Assembly: GCA_030917985.1 (NCBI GenBank)
Contig: JAUPTR010000382.1
Span: 1 to 15,901, forward strand
Origin: Pseudomonadota bacterium
Lineage (GTDB): Bacteria; Pseudomonadota; Gammaproteobacteria; Burkholderiales; SCOH01
Direction of reading: 5' to 3'
Length of the DNA stretch: 15,901 nt
Shown: piece after piece, positions 1 through 7,796 of the stretch
Numbering within the stretch: the first letter of the stretch is position 1
Layout of the letters: the number at the start of each line of letters is the position of its first letter
Notes under the pieces: model-generated
The model's input: only the letters and a program-made list of their open reading frames with translations
The model's database searches: none
What the model was told of the DNA's origin: nothing
Position numbers and translations under genes: made by a program

Positions 1-292
1 GCTGCAGCTCCGAAGCTTTTTTGACATCGACAAAACCGCTGACAATGATGAACGGTGCCGCAGGCCCGTATTCCCTGACAAAATGGCGCAGAAAATCACC
101 GCCATCCTTGGCAGTCCGTCGAAAGTAATAATCACAAATAATGACGCTGGGACTCTTGTCGTCAAATGCACCCTCGAATTCTTCGGGGCAGGCAAAAGAC
201 TGGACAGATTCAGACACTTCTTTAGCCAGCTCCACCATGATGGCTCGCTCGCTGACGTCATCTTCGATTACATAAATTTTTACATCGATCAT
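1..292 (-). CDS. Response regulator receiver domain protein, partial (C-terminus beyond the window)
   Basis: Reading leftward from ATG at 292, the first 97 codons are open and run off the window edge. The fold pattern is that of a CheY-like receiver. A hydrophobic first strand leads into an acidic pocket (IEDD, residues 9-12). The phospho-acceptor is Asp54 at the end of strand 3 (VIICD), and the conserved Ser/Thr is Ser85 in the strand-4 motif FIIVSG. The conserved Lys of strand 5 would lie past the edge. The loop after Asp54 lacks the usual MP motif and is about two residues longer than in typical receivers before the DG pair (residues 63-64). Any output domain is out of view, so it could be a single-domain regulator, a hybrid or a transcription factor. 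It is divergent from the GAF-PAS gene and may share a 204-base promoter region with it. I saw no strong Shine-Dalgarno sequence. Confidence 0.82.
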   Translation of the reverse strand, partial: MIDVKIYVIEDDVSERAIMVELAKEVSESVQSFACPEEFEGAFDDKSPSVIICDYYFRRTAKDGGDFLRHFVREYGPAAPFIIVSGFVDVKKASELQ

Positions 293-496
293 ATCGGTGC
301 AAATGGTAGACGAAAGTCAAGCAAACCGCGCTAGGCATAATCCTAGTAACCCGCAGAAATCACGAAAAAAAACTGGTTTTCTTGACCGTAGCCAGCAAAT
401 TTCCTGCTGTTCATAATTCCCTTCATGCGATGAGGATCAATCAACAGACCTTACCCTCATTATCGGCAAGCCATCTTTCTCCGTGTTTTAGTGACC

Positions 497-1486
497 ATGG
501 TTCAGCAAATAGTACCCGGCGAACAGCCATCCACAGAAATAGCAACCCAGATAACAGCTGTGGATCCACTCCGGCTGCAACAAAACCGCCAGTTGCTTTT
601 GATGCAGCTGGCGCAGGGCAACTCGTTGCAGCAGATATTAAACAGTCTGATTTACGGGATTGAAGGCGCTGATCCCTTATTAACGGGAGCAGTTTTGCTG
701 CGTCAAATGAGTGGCAATAAACTGGAACTTATTGCTGCACCCAGTCTGGAACCAGCTACCCGGCAAACACTATTGGAAGCAGAAAAGCATGTGGGTAGCG
801 GAATCTGTGGGCAGGCATTGTTGTCAGGTGAACGAATCGTATTTACCGATTTTCGCCATCATCCTTGTCCAGCCTGCCGTAATCTGGGCATGCTGCCACA
901 ATTTGCGGCCTGCTGGGCAGAACCAATGCGTAACAGGCAGGGCGAAATCATTGGCGTTTTTGCTCTGTATAACCGCCATCCCGTGCATCCCGACTTGAAT
1001 CAGATTGCCCTGCTGACACATTCTGCCAGCCTTGCCCGACTCGCTATCGAACATTGCCGGGCAAAGCTGGCACTATCGATGGCACACACCAATTGGCAGG
1101 CGGCTCAGCCGATTACTTTGGTAACCGATCTCGACAATCGGATTCTGAACTGCAGTGTTCTATTTACGGCCCTCAGTGGTTACAGGCAGGAAGCATTATT
1201 CGGCAAAAACCTGTCTGGGATTCTGAGCAGTCAGACGTCACACGTCTCGACGCAGGCATCGTTCACCATAGAGTCGAAGTGCTGGGCTGGCGAGTTGTGG
1301 TTACACAAGCAGAATCAGCAGCAGCCAGAGGCGGTATGGGCCAGTATTGACATGATTTTTAATAAAAACGGCGTGATCTGCGGAAAACTGGTCAGGCTTT
1401 ATCCGATTACAGACTGGAATGGTGATGCCGTGACCAGACAACGGCTGGCGACGGACCAACGCTGGCAGCCTGCCGCACTTGAGTGA
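497..1486 (+). CDS. GAF-PAS sensory protein without an output domain
   Basis: The protein has 329 residues from ATG 497; an in-frame GTG at 491 would add two. After a short leader, residues about 30-190 match the GAF type seen in many PAS/GGDEF/EAL proteins: a GSGICG turn near residue 103, then a V-x-TDF-x-HHP segment, ACWAEP, GEIIGVFALY and a closing helix. Residues about 205-310 resemble a PAS domain (ITLVTDLDNRILNCS, then ALSGYRQEALFGKN). The chain stops there. There is no GGDEF, EAL, kinase or DNA-binding domain, and the convergent waaA begins 35 bases later, so none follows. The GAF domain has an unusual HHPCPAC motif around residues 121-127, where relatives usually have HPxW. It may sense a ligand and act by protein contact. 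A role with the divergent response regulator is inference from position only. Confidence 0.7.
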   Translation: MVQQIVPGEQPSTEIATQITAVDPLRLQQNRQLLLMQLAQGNSLQQILNSLIYGIEGADPLLTGAVLLRQMSGNKLELIAAPSLEPATRQTLLEAEKHVGSGICGQALLSGERIVFTDFRHHPCPACRNLGMLPQFAACWAEPMRNRQGEIIGVFALYNRHPVHPDLNQIALLTHSASLARLAIEHCRAKLALSMAHTNWQAAQPITLVTDLDNRILNCSVLFTALSGYRQEALFGKNLSGILSSQTSHVSTQASFTIESKCWAGELWLHKQNQQQPEAVWASIDMIFNKNGVICGKLVRLYPITDWNGDAVTRQRLATDQRWQPAALE

Positions 1487-1521
1487 TCGTAGCAATCCGA
1501 GTAAGAAAGCGAGACCATTTT

Positions 1522-2775
1522 TCAGAGTTGTTGCGGATTCGGCAACAGCGCAATGATGCGCTCGGTAGCACCCCGATGTGCCTGAGAAAACGCGATACCG
1601 GCGGAACCCATTTGCTGCCGGCGTGGCAAATTCTGCAAAAGGATATGCGCCTGAGCCAGCAATTCGTCAGCTGAATCAGCCTGTTGTGCCGCGCCAGCTT
1701 CCAGCGCCAGCCTGCTGGCCTCGGCAAAATTGAACATGTGCGGACCAAACAAGACCGGCGTACCAACGGCACAGGCCTCAATCAGATTTTGCCCACCCAG
1801 CGGCTGGATACTTCCACCGATAATGGCAACATCGGCAACACTGAAATAAGCAAACATTTCTCCCATCGAGTCTCCAAGCACTGCCCGGGTAGATGCAGCA
1901 ATTGGTAAACCGGCACTGCGCTTTTGCAAACTCAGCCCTCGTTGATGGATCTGATTTGCCACGTCGTCAAAGCGTTGCGGATGGCGTGGCACGATCAGCA
2001 ATAACAGCAGGTCCGGCCACTGCAGTTGCTGAAAGGCATCCAGCAACTGTTCTTCCTCGCCTTCGCGGGTGCTGGCCCACAGCAATATCTGCCGGTTTTC
2101 TCCCAACAAGCCAGCAAGCCTGGCGCTTTGTTGAGCAAGATCGGGCGGAGGAGACACATCGAATTTGATATTGCCGCACACCAGTGGCTGATTCGCGCCC
2201 AAAACTGCCAGACGTTGCGCATCTTCCGCAGTTTGTGCCGCAATTCGCGTCAGGCCGGCGAAAGCTGGACGGACCAATCGCTGCAACCGGGCATATCCTT
2301 TTGCCGAGCGTTCAGAAAGGCGCGCATTCGCCAGATACAGAGGCACGTTGGCTTGCCGGCATTGCTGTATCAGATTTGGCCAGATCTCGGTTTCCATCAG
2401 AATGCCAAAGGCGGGGCGAAAGTGCCGCAGAAAACGGCGGATAATCCAGGGCAAATCGTAGGGCAAATAAACACACGTCACGCTATTGCCAAACAATTGC
2501 TGAGCTGTTTCCCGCCCTGTAGGTGTCATTTGCGTCAACAGAACGGAAAATTCCGGATAACGCTGCTGTAGCTGGCGCACCAGAGGCGCTGCAGCACGGG
2601 TTTCACCCACCGAAACTGCATGGAGCCAGATGAAACGGCCAGACATGGACGGGTAAAAACCCAGGCGCTCACCAATATGCTGGCGATAGGCCGGCAGTTG
2701 CCGCCCCTTCCAGTAAAGCCTCAACAGAATCAAGGGCAATAACAGCAGAAATATCAGGCTATAGAGAAATCTCAT
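1522..2775 (-). CDS. waaA: 3-deoxy-D-manno-octulosonic acid (Kdo) transferase
   Basis: This enzyme moves Kdo from CMP-Kdo to lipid A precursor at the inner face of the inner membrane, the first step of LPS core assembly. The product is 417 residues, close to the E. coli enzyme (425). An N-terminal membrane anchor spans residues 2-20. HAVSVGET (52-59) contains the predicted catalytic base Glu58, and ILMETEIWPN (about 125-134) is a family signature. The C-terminal half has the GT-B donor-site motifs GGSIQPLGGQN and EACAVGTPVLFGP. The frame is open upstream of 2775, but that stretch lies inside waaC and is not protein-like. The ATG at 2775 overlaps the waaC stop by four bases (ATGA), which implies translational coupling. 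Whether it adds one, two or more Kdo residues cannot be read from the sequence. Confidence 0.95.
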   Translation of the reverse strand: MRFLYSLIFLLLLPLILLRLYWKGRQLPAYRQHIGERLGFYPSMSGRFIWLHAVSVGETRAAAPLVRQLQQRYPEFSVLLTQMTPTGRETAQQLFGNSVTCVYLPYDLPWIIRRFLRHFRPAFGILMETEIWPNLIQQCRQANVPLYLANARLSERSAKGYARLQRLVRPAFAGLTRIAAQTAEDAQRLAVLGANQPLVCGNIKFDVSPPPDLAQQSARLAGLLGENRQILLWASTREGEEEQLLDAFQQLQWPDLLLLLIVPRHPQRFDDVANQIHQRGLSLQKRSAGLPIAASTRAVLGDSMGEMFAYFSVADVAIIGGSIQPLGGQNLIEACAVGTPVLFGPHMFNFAEASRLALEAGAAQQADSADELLAQAHILLQNLPRRQQMGSAGIAFSQAHRGATERIIALLPNPQQL

Positions 2776-3731
2776 GCCGCCAATACCTGCTGCACCTGGC
2801 CCCAGGTTTGCCCGACCGACGGAATATCTGCCATTCCGCCCAGATTGACGGCAAAAGCCTTGCCCAGCACACCGGTCAATCCGGGTTCGCTGGCACAATA
2901 CAAGGCAATCACCGGCACGCCGACTGCTGCTGCAAGATGAGTCAGGCCAGTATCAACACCTACCACCAACCTGGCGCCGGCCAACAATGCAGCAGCCTGT
3001 TGCAGATTCAATCGTGGTGCAACAATGGCATTAGGCAACGTCTTGGCCAATCGCTCTGCCCGCTGATGTTCCTGTGTACTTCCCCAAGGCAAAACCAGCT
3101 TCAATCCAAGCGCCGCCAATTTTTGCGCCAATTCAATCCAATGTGGCTCTGGCCATTCCTTATCGGCGCGGCTAGTGGCATGCAAACCGACGACATAAGC
3201 ATCCGAGGGCAACCAGGCAAATGTTTGTGGTTCAATCGACAAACCATAATCAATTTCCGGATCAATCATATAGCCAAGTGCCTGTGCCGCCAGTTGACGA
3301 TTTCGCTGTACTGCATGCAGCTGCCGTGACACCGCAAATTTTTGTCGATAGAACCAGCTTGCCAAAGGTTCACGAATGCTCTGGCTGTCGTAGCCGGAAT
3401 AAGGTGCATCGACCATTCTGCCAATCCAAGCACTCTTCAGTAAACCCTGTGTATCCAGAACCAGATCATATGGCTGCTGCTGCAGCGTCTGGCGGAATGC
3501 AGCAAATTCCTGGTGTATTTTCTTTGAAAACAAATTCTTGCGCCAACGTCGGATGGCTACCGGAATAATTTTATTTACAACGGGATGCAAACGCGGAATA
3601 TCGGCAAATCCTTCCTCCACAACCCAATCCAGTTGCAGATCAGGAATATGGCGCTGCATGTCAGTCGCAGCAGGCAGGCAATGGATCACATCACCCATGG
3701 AAGAAGTTTTGATCAGAAGAACACGTGGCAT
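2772..3731 (-). CDS. waaC: LPS heptosyltransferase I
   Basis: This glycosyltransferase family 9 enzyme adds the first L-glycero-D-manno-heptose from ADP-heptose to Kdo2-lipid A in the cytoplasm. The 319 residues equal the usual WaaC length. The N-terminus VLLIKTSSMGDVIHCLPA contains Asp14, equivalent to the catalytic Asp of the family. GLHATSRADKEWP (182-194) is the central-domain signature that marks heptosyltransferase I over II. DTGLTHLAAAVGVP (260-273) is the donor-binding motif of the C-terminal domain. It is the first gene of a leftward pair and overlaps waaA by four bases. A TACAAT element at 3744-3739 lies too close to the start codon to be a convincing promoter, so the promoter is probably further up in the AT-rich gap. 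Confidence 0.95.
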   Translation of the reverse strand: MPRVLLIKTSSMGDVIHCLPAATDMQRHIPDLQLDWVVEEGFADIPRLHPVVNKIIPVAIRRWRKNLFSKKIHQEFAAFRQTLQQQPYDLVLDTQGLLKSAWIGRMVDAPYSGYDSQSIREPLASWFYRQKFAVSRQLHAVQRNRQLAAQALGYMIDPEIDYGLSIEPQTFAWLPSDAYVVGLHATSRADKEWPEPHWIELAQKLAALGLKLVLPWGSTQEHQRAERLAKTLPNAIVAPRLNLQQAAALLAGARLVVGVDTGLTHLAAAVGVPVIALYCASEPGLTGVLGKAFAVNLGGMADIPSVGQTWGQVQQVLAA

Positions 3732-3925
3732 ACGGCCAATTGTAGCAGCAGGCCATCAGGAAAAAGCTTTCCACAGCCTTTACACATGATCTACAGCAAC
3801 AACTACCACCATTTAATCATGATTTTATTATGCTCATTCAGCGGCTTATGCCGCTTATAGACACAGAACAACAAAAACCGTATGTAACAGGATGCACGCT
3901 ACAGGCTTTGGCAGGCGCCATATAC

Positions 3926-3934
3926 TTATCCACA
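3926..3934 (+). promoter_or_regulatory. Perfect DnaA-box match
   Basis: TTATCCACA is an exact match to the high-affinity E. coli DnaA box (TTATNCACA). It lies in an AT-rich non-coding gap. A single box can bind DnaA for transcriptional control or titration. There are only weaker look-alikes nearby and no dnaA or dnaN gene, so this is not evidence of a replication origin. Chance occurrence over a window this size is not negligible. Confidence 0.4.
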
Positions 3935-4004
3935 GATGTTTGAGTTGTGTAGAAAAAAATTGTTTTTCATGTTTTAAATCAGTAAATTAACTACAAAAAT
4001 TCAG

Positions 4005-4020
4005 CCGGGAAAAAACCCGG
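4005..4020. repeat. Small GC hairpin in the AT-rich gap
   Basis: CCGGG (4005-4009) and CCCGG (4016-4020) flank six A residues, giving a five-pair stem in an otherwise AT-rich stretch. On the + strand no T-run follows. On the - strand a short T-run comes eight bases later. It may be a weak terminator or part of an untranslated leader. No function can be assigned. Confidence 0.3.
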
Positions 4021-4282
4021 ATGAAATGTGACCAAACCGCCTGTGTGTCAGAAGGCAAAATTTGCTCCAAAAACCCAACACAGACACCCGAGGCTTTCAT
4101 ACCTACGATATCAACAACATAAGGTAATGATTTTTATACAAAATAGATTCTTATCCAACAAACTTGGTCATGCTTATCTAGTTGTTATCAGAAAGTCTTT
4201 GTTCTTTAAATCATATAAAGGGATAAAGCAGACAGCAGGGTTTGTATGATATTTTCCGACAATTACCTGTTTGAAAACCTTC

Positions 4283-5038
4283 ATGAAACAACCTGTTTCA
4301 GCTGTCATCATTACGCTTAACGCTGCAAAGCAACTGGAAGCCTGTCTGCAAAGCCTATCGTTCTGCGATGAGATTGTGGTGGTGGATTCAGGCAGCACTG
4401 ATGAAACCATCGCCCTTGCCGATCGTTACCAGGCAAAAGTGGTCGAACAAGCCTGGTTGGGTTTTGGTAAACAAAAGCAGTTTGCGGTCAAACAAGCGAA
4501 GCATGATTGGGTGTTGTGTATTGATAGCGACGAACGCGTCAGCACAGAACTACGCAATTCAATCGAAAACGTGTTGCAGCAACCACAGGCACAGATTTAT
4601 CGCATGCCACGCAGCAACAAATTCATGGGCCGTTTTCTGAAATACGGTGAAGGTTATCCAGACTGGAGCACCCGTCTGTTTAACCGCCAATCCGCACAAT
4701 GGTCAGATGACCCGGTTCATGAAAAAGTCTTATGTCAAAGTGCTGTCGCCAGCCTGGATGGTGATCTGCTGCATGAATCGGGTGAAGACATCAGTCTCTA
4801 TCTGCAAAAACAGAACCGTTACACTTCGATACAGGCACAACAGTTATTTGAAAATGGAAAACAGGCGGGGATAGTCCAGTTGCTGCTTAGCCCTTTATTC
4901 CGTTTTCTGCGTTTTTACCTGTTCAAACGGGGTTTTATGGATGGCCTGCCTGGCTTGGTGCACATACTGATTGGCTGTTTCAACAGCTTCTGTAAATATG
5001 CCAAATTGATGGAACTGAATCGCACAGGAAAGCAATAA
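4283..5038 (+). CDS. Family 2 glycosyltransferase, WaaE/KdtX-like (LPS core)
   Basis: The predicted protein has 251 residues with a GT-A fold of glycosyltransferase family 2. VSAVIITLNAA opens the nucleotide-binding domain, VVVDSGSTD (32-40) supplies an Asp for nucleotide contact, and DSDER (81-85) is the metal-binding DxD. The middle (EGYPDWSTRLFNR, DDPVHEKV) and the C-terminal FKRGFMDGLPGL are characteristic of the WaaE/KdtX group. In Klebsiella and Serratia WaaE adds beta-1,4-glucose to the first heptose of the core. The ATG at 4283 is preferred because MKQPVSAVIITLN fits family starts; an in-frame TTG at 4271 would add four residues. It ends two bases before the epimerase gene, so the two are co-transcribed. 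Position next to waaC-waaA supports an LPS-core role. The exact sugar and acceptor are inferred from family membership. Confidence 0.85.
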   Translation: MKQPVSAVIITLNAAKQLEACLQSLSFCDEIVVVDSGSTDETIALADRYQAKVVEQAWLGFGKQKQFAVKQAKHDWVLCIDSDERVSTELRNSIENVLQQPQAQIYRMPRSNKFMGRFLKYGEGYPDWSTRLFNRQSAQWSDDPVHEKVLCQSAVASLDGDLLHESGEDISLYLQKQNRYTSIQAQQLFENGKQAGIVQLLLSPLFRFLRFYLFKRGFMDGLPGLVHILIGCFNSFCKYAKLMELNRTGKQ

Positions 5039-5040
5039 AC

Positions 5041-6048
<1,008 letters not shown>

Positions 6049-6075
6049 AAACCGGTTCGGCAAAATGGAAAAACG

Positions 6076-6105
6076 GGCCGCTGATTTCAGCGGCCGTTTT
6101 GTTTT
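6076..6105. terminator. Bidirectional Rho-independent terminator overlapping the end of thiE
   Basis: GGCCGCTGA (6076-6084) and TCAGCGGCC (6087-6095) form a perfect nine-pair stem with a two-base centre. On the + strand it is followed by GTTTTGTTTT and ends the glycosyltransferase-epimerase unit. On the - strand the same stem is followed by CCGTTTTT and ends thiD-thiE. The thiE stop codon (6089-6087) lies within the stem. Confidence 0.85.
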
Positions 6106-6731
6106 GCCAGGAAAAAGGCCTGTCGTAATCGTATTGCTTGTTCAGCAATATCATCTGCATCAAACAGCTCACTGATGATTGCAGCGGCGTCAGCGCCGGC
6201 AGAAGCGATTTGTGCAATGTTATCGAGGCGGATCCCGCCGATAGCTACAACTGGGCAAGCAAGAGCGGTTTTTGCGTCACTGAGAAGGTTTAATGGGGCT
6301 TTGACAGCAGCGGGTTTGGTGGCAGAGCTGAACATGCTGCCAAAAGCAACGTAATCAGCGCCATTGGCAATCGCCTGCCGCGCCAGTTCCAGCTGGTTGT
6401 AACATGTGGCGCCAATCAACATTGATGGACCCAGTTTCTCTCTGGCTTCGGGCAAATTGCCGTCAGATGCTCCAAGATGGACGCCGTCAGCCCCAATTTG
6501 TATTGCCAGTTCGACATCGTCGTTGATGATCAGCGGTACAGAATAGGCACGACAACGCAGCAGCAGCTCACGGGCCTGCTGCAAACGTAGTGTCTTGTCA
6601 GTTGATTTATTGCGGTATTGAAGGATATCGATGCCGCCATCCAAAGCGGTATCAACGATTGAAATCAGACGTTGGCTGTTGTCCGTGTCCGGCGTAATTG
6701 CATACAGGCCGTTAATTCTGGCTGGTTTCAT
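6087..6731 (-). CDS. thiE: Thiamine-phosphate synthase
   Basis: This TIM-barrel enzyme joins hydroxymethylpyrimidine diphosphate and thiazole phosphate to make thiamine monophosphate. The product is 214 residues, normal for the family. Motifs in order are LYAITPD at the start, LQYRNKSTD (strand 2, substrate-binding Gln/Tyr/Arg), INDDVELA, GADGVHLG, the diphosphate-binding stretch YVAFGSMFSSATKP, and the closing VVAIGGI and GADAAAIIS. The gene overlaps the 3' end of thiD by 20 bases, so the two are translated from one message. The last codons are embedded in a terminator stem, which constrains the C-terminal residues. Confidence 0.94.
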   Translation of the reverse strand: MKPARINGLYAITPDTDNSQRLISIVDTALDGGIDILQYRNKSTDKTLRLQQARELLLRCRAYSVPLIINDDVELAIQIGADGVHLGASDGNLPEAREKLGPSMLIGATCYNQLELARQAIANGADYVAFGSMFSSATKPAAVKAPLNLLSDAKTALACPVVAIGGIRLDNIAQIASAGADAAAIISELFDADDIAEQAIRLRQAFFLAKQNGR

Positions 6732-7536
6732 TGTCTTCGTTGCGAGCCCAGAACAAACGGTCGGGAATGAACTGGCCCATGCCAGGCCGGAAGCCGGCTT
6801 TAAGCGTTTGCCAGGTATATTCCTGGGCTTCTTTTACCGCATCAGCCATTTCCATACCGCCAGCAAGCAGGCCGGCAATCGCCGAGGCCAGCGTACAACC
6901 CGATCCATGATAACTGCCAGGCAAACGCTGCCAGCTATCCGAACGAACCTTGCCACCGCGGTTATACAAGGTATTGATAACCTGGGAAGTATTTTCGTGT
7001 GTGCCGGTAATCAATACATATTCACAACCCAGGGCCCGGATCCGGCGGGCACATTCATCCAGCGAAGGTTCTTCATCGTCGTCGTCAACCAGGCGGCGGG
7101 CTTCGATCGAATTGGGTGTGATGATCATGGTGTGCGGAATCAGCAATTCACGCATTGCCACAATCAGTTCTTCAGTGGCGAATTCATCGCCGGCACCCGA
7201 AGCCAGCACTGGATCCAGCACCAGCGGAATATCCGGATAATCGGCAACAATTTCGGCAATCGCCGCAACATTGTCGGTACTGCCAATCAGACCGATCTTG
7301 AATGCGGCAACCGGCATGTCTTCCAGAATCATGCGCGCCTGATCTATTACCCAGTCGGCTTCCATTGGCAACAAATCATCCACGCCGGCGCTATCCTGCA
7401 CGGTGATCCCGGTAACAACCGACAAAGGATGACAACCCAGACTGGCGAGGGTGAGAATATCTGCCTGCAGCCCGGCTCCACCGGAGGGATCGGTAGCGGC
7501 AAAACTAAGCACAATCGGAAACGGATGAGTCGACAT
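6712..7536 (-). CDS. thiD: Hydroxymethylpyrimidine/phosphomethylpyrimidine kinase
   Basis: This ribokinase-fold kinase phosphorylates hydroxymethylpyrimidine twice for thiamine synthesis. The protein has 274 residues from ATG 7536. The open frame extends to 7593, but homologues begin close to the FPIVLSFAATDPSGGAGLQ segment, so 7536 is preferred. DPSGGAGLQAD (16-26) is the substrate-binding signature, DPVLASGAGD (108-117) is a family motif, and GSYHGSGCTLASAIA (207-221) holds the anion hole and catalytic region, with Cys214 in the position usually held by Cys in ThiD. It is divergent from the rubredoxin gene, 71 bases away. A thiD-rubredoxin-hemL neighbourhood is, from memory, common in proteobacteria; here two extra genes separate rubredoxin from hemL. 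Confidence 0.94.
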   Translation of the reverse strand: MSTHPFPIVLSFAATDPSGGAGLQADILTLASLGCHPLSVVTGITVQDSAGVDDLLPMEADWVIDQARMILEDMPVAAFKIGLIGSTDNVAAIAEIVADYPDIPLVLDPVLASGAGDEFATEELIVAMRELLIPHTMIITPNSIEARRLVDDDDEEPSLDECARRIRALGCEYVLITGTHENTSQVINTLYNRGGKVRSDSWQRLPGSYHGSGCTLASAIAGLLAGGMEMADAVKEAQEYTWQTLKAGFRPGMGQFIPDRLFWARNEDNETSQN

Positions 7537-7607
7537 CAAGTCGTGACTTTCGGCAAATCGGTTAGAATAATTCCATTTTAGCCGAATCGGCAAATTTGGA
7601 AGATTGC

Positions 7608-7772
7608 ATGAAACGCTATATGTGCCTCATTTGTGCCTTTATCTACGACGAGCAGGAAGGCCGCCCTGAAGACGGTATTCCGCCGGGTACCAAATGGGAA
7701 GATGTGCCAATGAACTGGACTTGTCCGGATTGTGGTGCACGCAAAGAAGATTTCGAAATGATTCAGCTCTGA
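7608..7772 (+). CDS. Rubredoxin
   Basis: A 54-residue open frame encodes a complete rubredoxin, a small cytosolic one-electron carrier with a single iron bound by four cysteines. The ligands are Cys6 and Cys9 (CLIC) and Cys39 and Cys42 (CPDC). The aromatic core residues Tyr4, Tyr13, Trp30 and Trp37 are present, as is the GIPPGT turn. A purine-rich GGAAGA about five bases before ATG 7608 acts as the ribosome site. TAGAAT at 7563-7568 is a possible -10 element, but no clear -35 is visible. It is the first gene of a rightward unit and lies 24 bases before the M48 protease gene. The redox partner cannot be told from the sequence. Confidence 0.95.
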   Translation: MKRYMCLICAFIYDEQEGRPEDGIPPGTKWEDVPMNWTCPDCGARKEDFEMIQL

Positions 7773-7796
7773 TTTTCATTTTTGGAGAGATCTCGG

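Larger units (their letters stand above)
3732..4282. other. 551-base AT-rich gap between divergent waaC and the glycosyltransferase gene
   Basis: No credible protein gene lies here. The only open frame of any length (about 4028-4249, 73 codons) has no recognisable motif. The gap should hold the waaC promoter on the - strand and the promoter of the 4283-6048 unit on the + strand. A plausible but weak + promoter is TTGTTA (4182-4187) and TTTAAA (4205-4210) with a 17-base spacer; TATAAA at 4214-4219 is an alternative -10. The gap also holds a perfect DnaA box at 3926, a near-match TTTCCACAG at about 3768, the 10-base palindrome AATCATGATT at 3815-3824, and small hairpins at 3840-3855 and 4005-4020. 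The stretch 4120-4260 is much more AT-rich than the flanking genes. Confidence 0.6.

Noticed and set aside
382..417. TTGACC (382-387) with CATAAT (412-417) as a promoter for the GAF-PAS gene
   Set aside because: The 24-base spacer is far too long for a sigma-70 promoter.
2776..2898. 41-codon upstream extension of waaA
   Set aside because: It lies within waaC, has no membrane-anchor or family character, and the ATG at 2775 gives the normal start with an ATGA overlap.
3739..3744. TACAAT as the -10 of a waaC promoter (minus strand)
   Set aside because: It is only about eight bases from the start codon and has no -35 at proper spacing, so a usable leader could not form.
4028..4249. 73-codon open frame in the AT-rich gap
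   Set aside because: No ribosome site, no recognisable domain, and basic, low-complexity composition typical of AT-rich non-coding DNA.
3732..4282. Replication origin
   Set aside because: Only one perfect DnaA box, no 13-mer array, and no dnaA, dnaN, gidA or parA neighbours.
6631..7581. 316-codon plus-strand frame opposite thiE and thiD
   Set aside because: The opposite strand encodes a complete ThiD and the start of ThiE with all motifs; this is a shadow frame.
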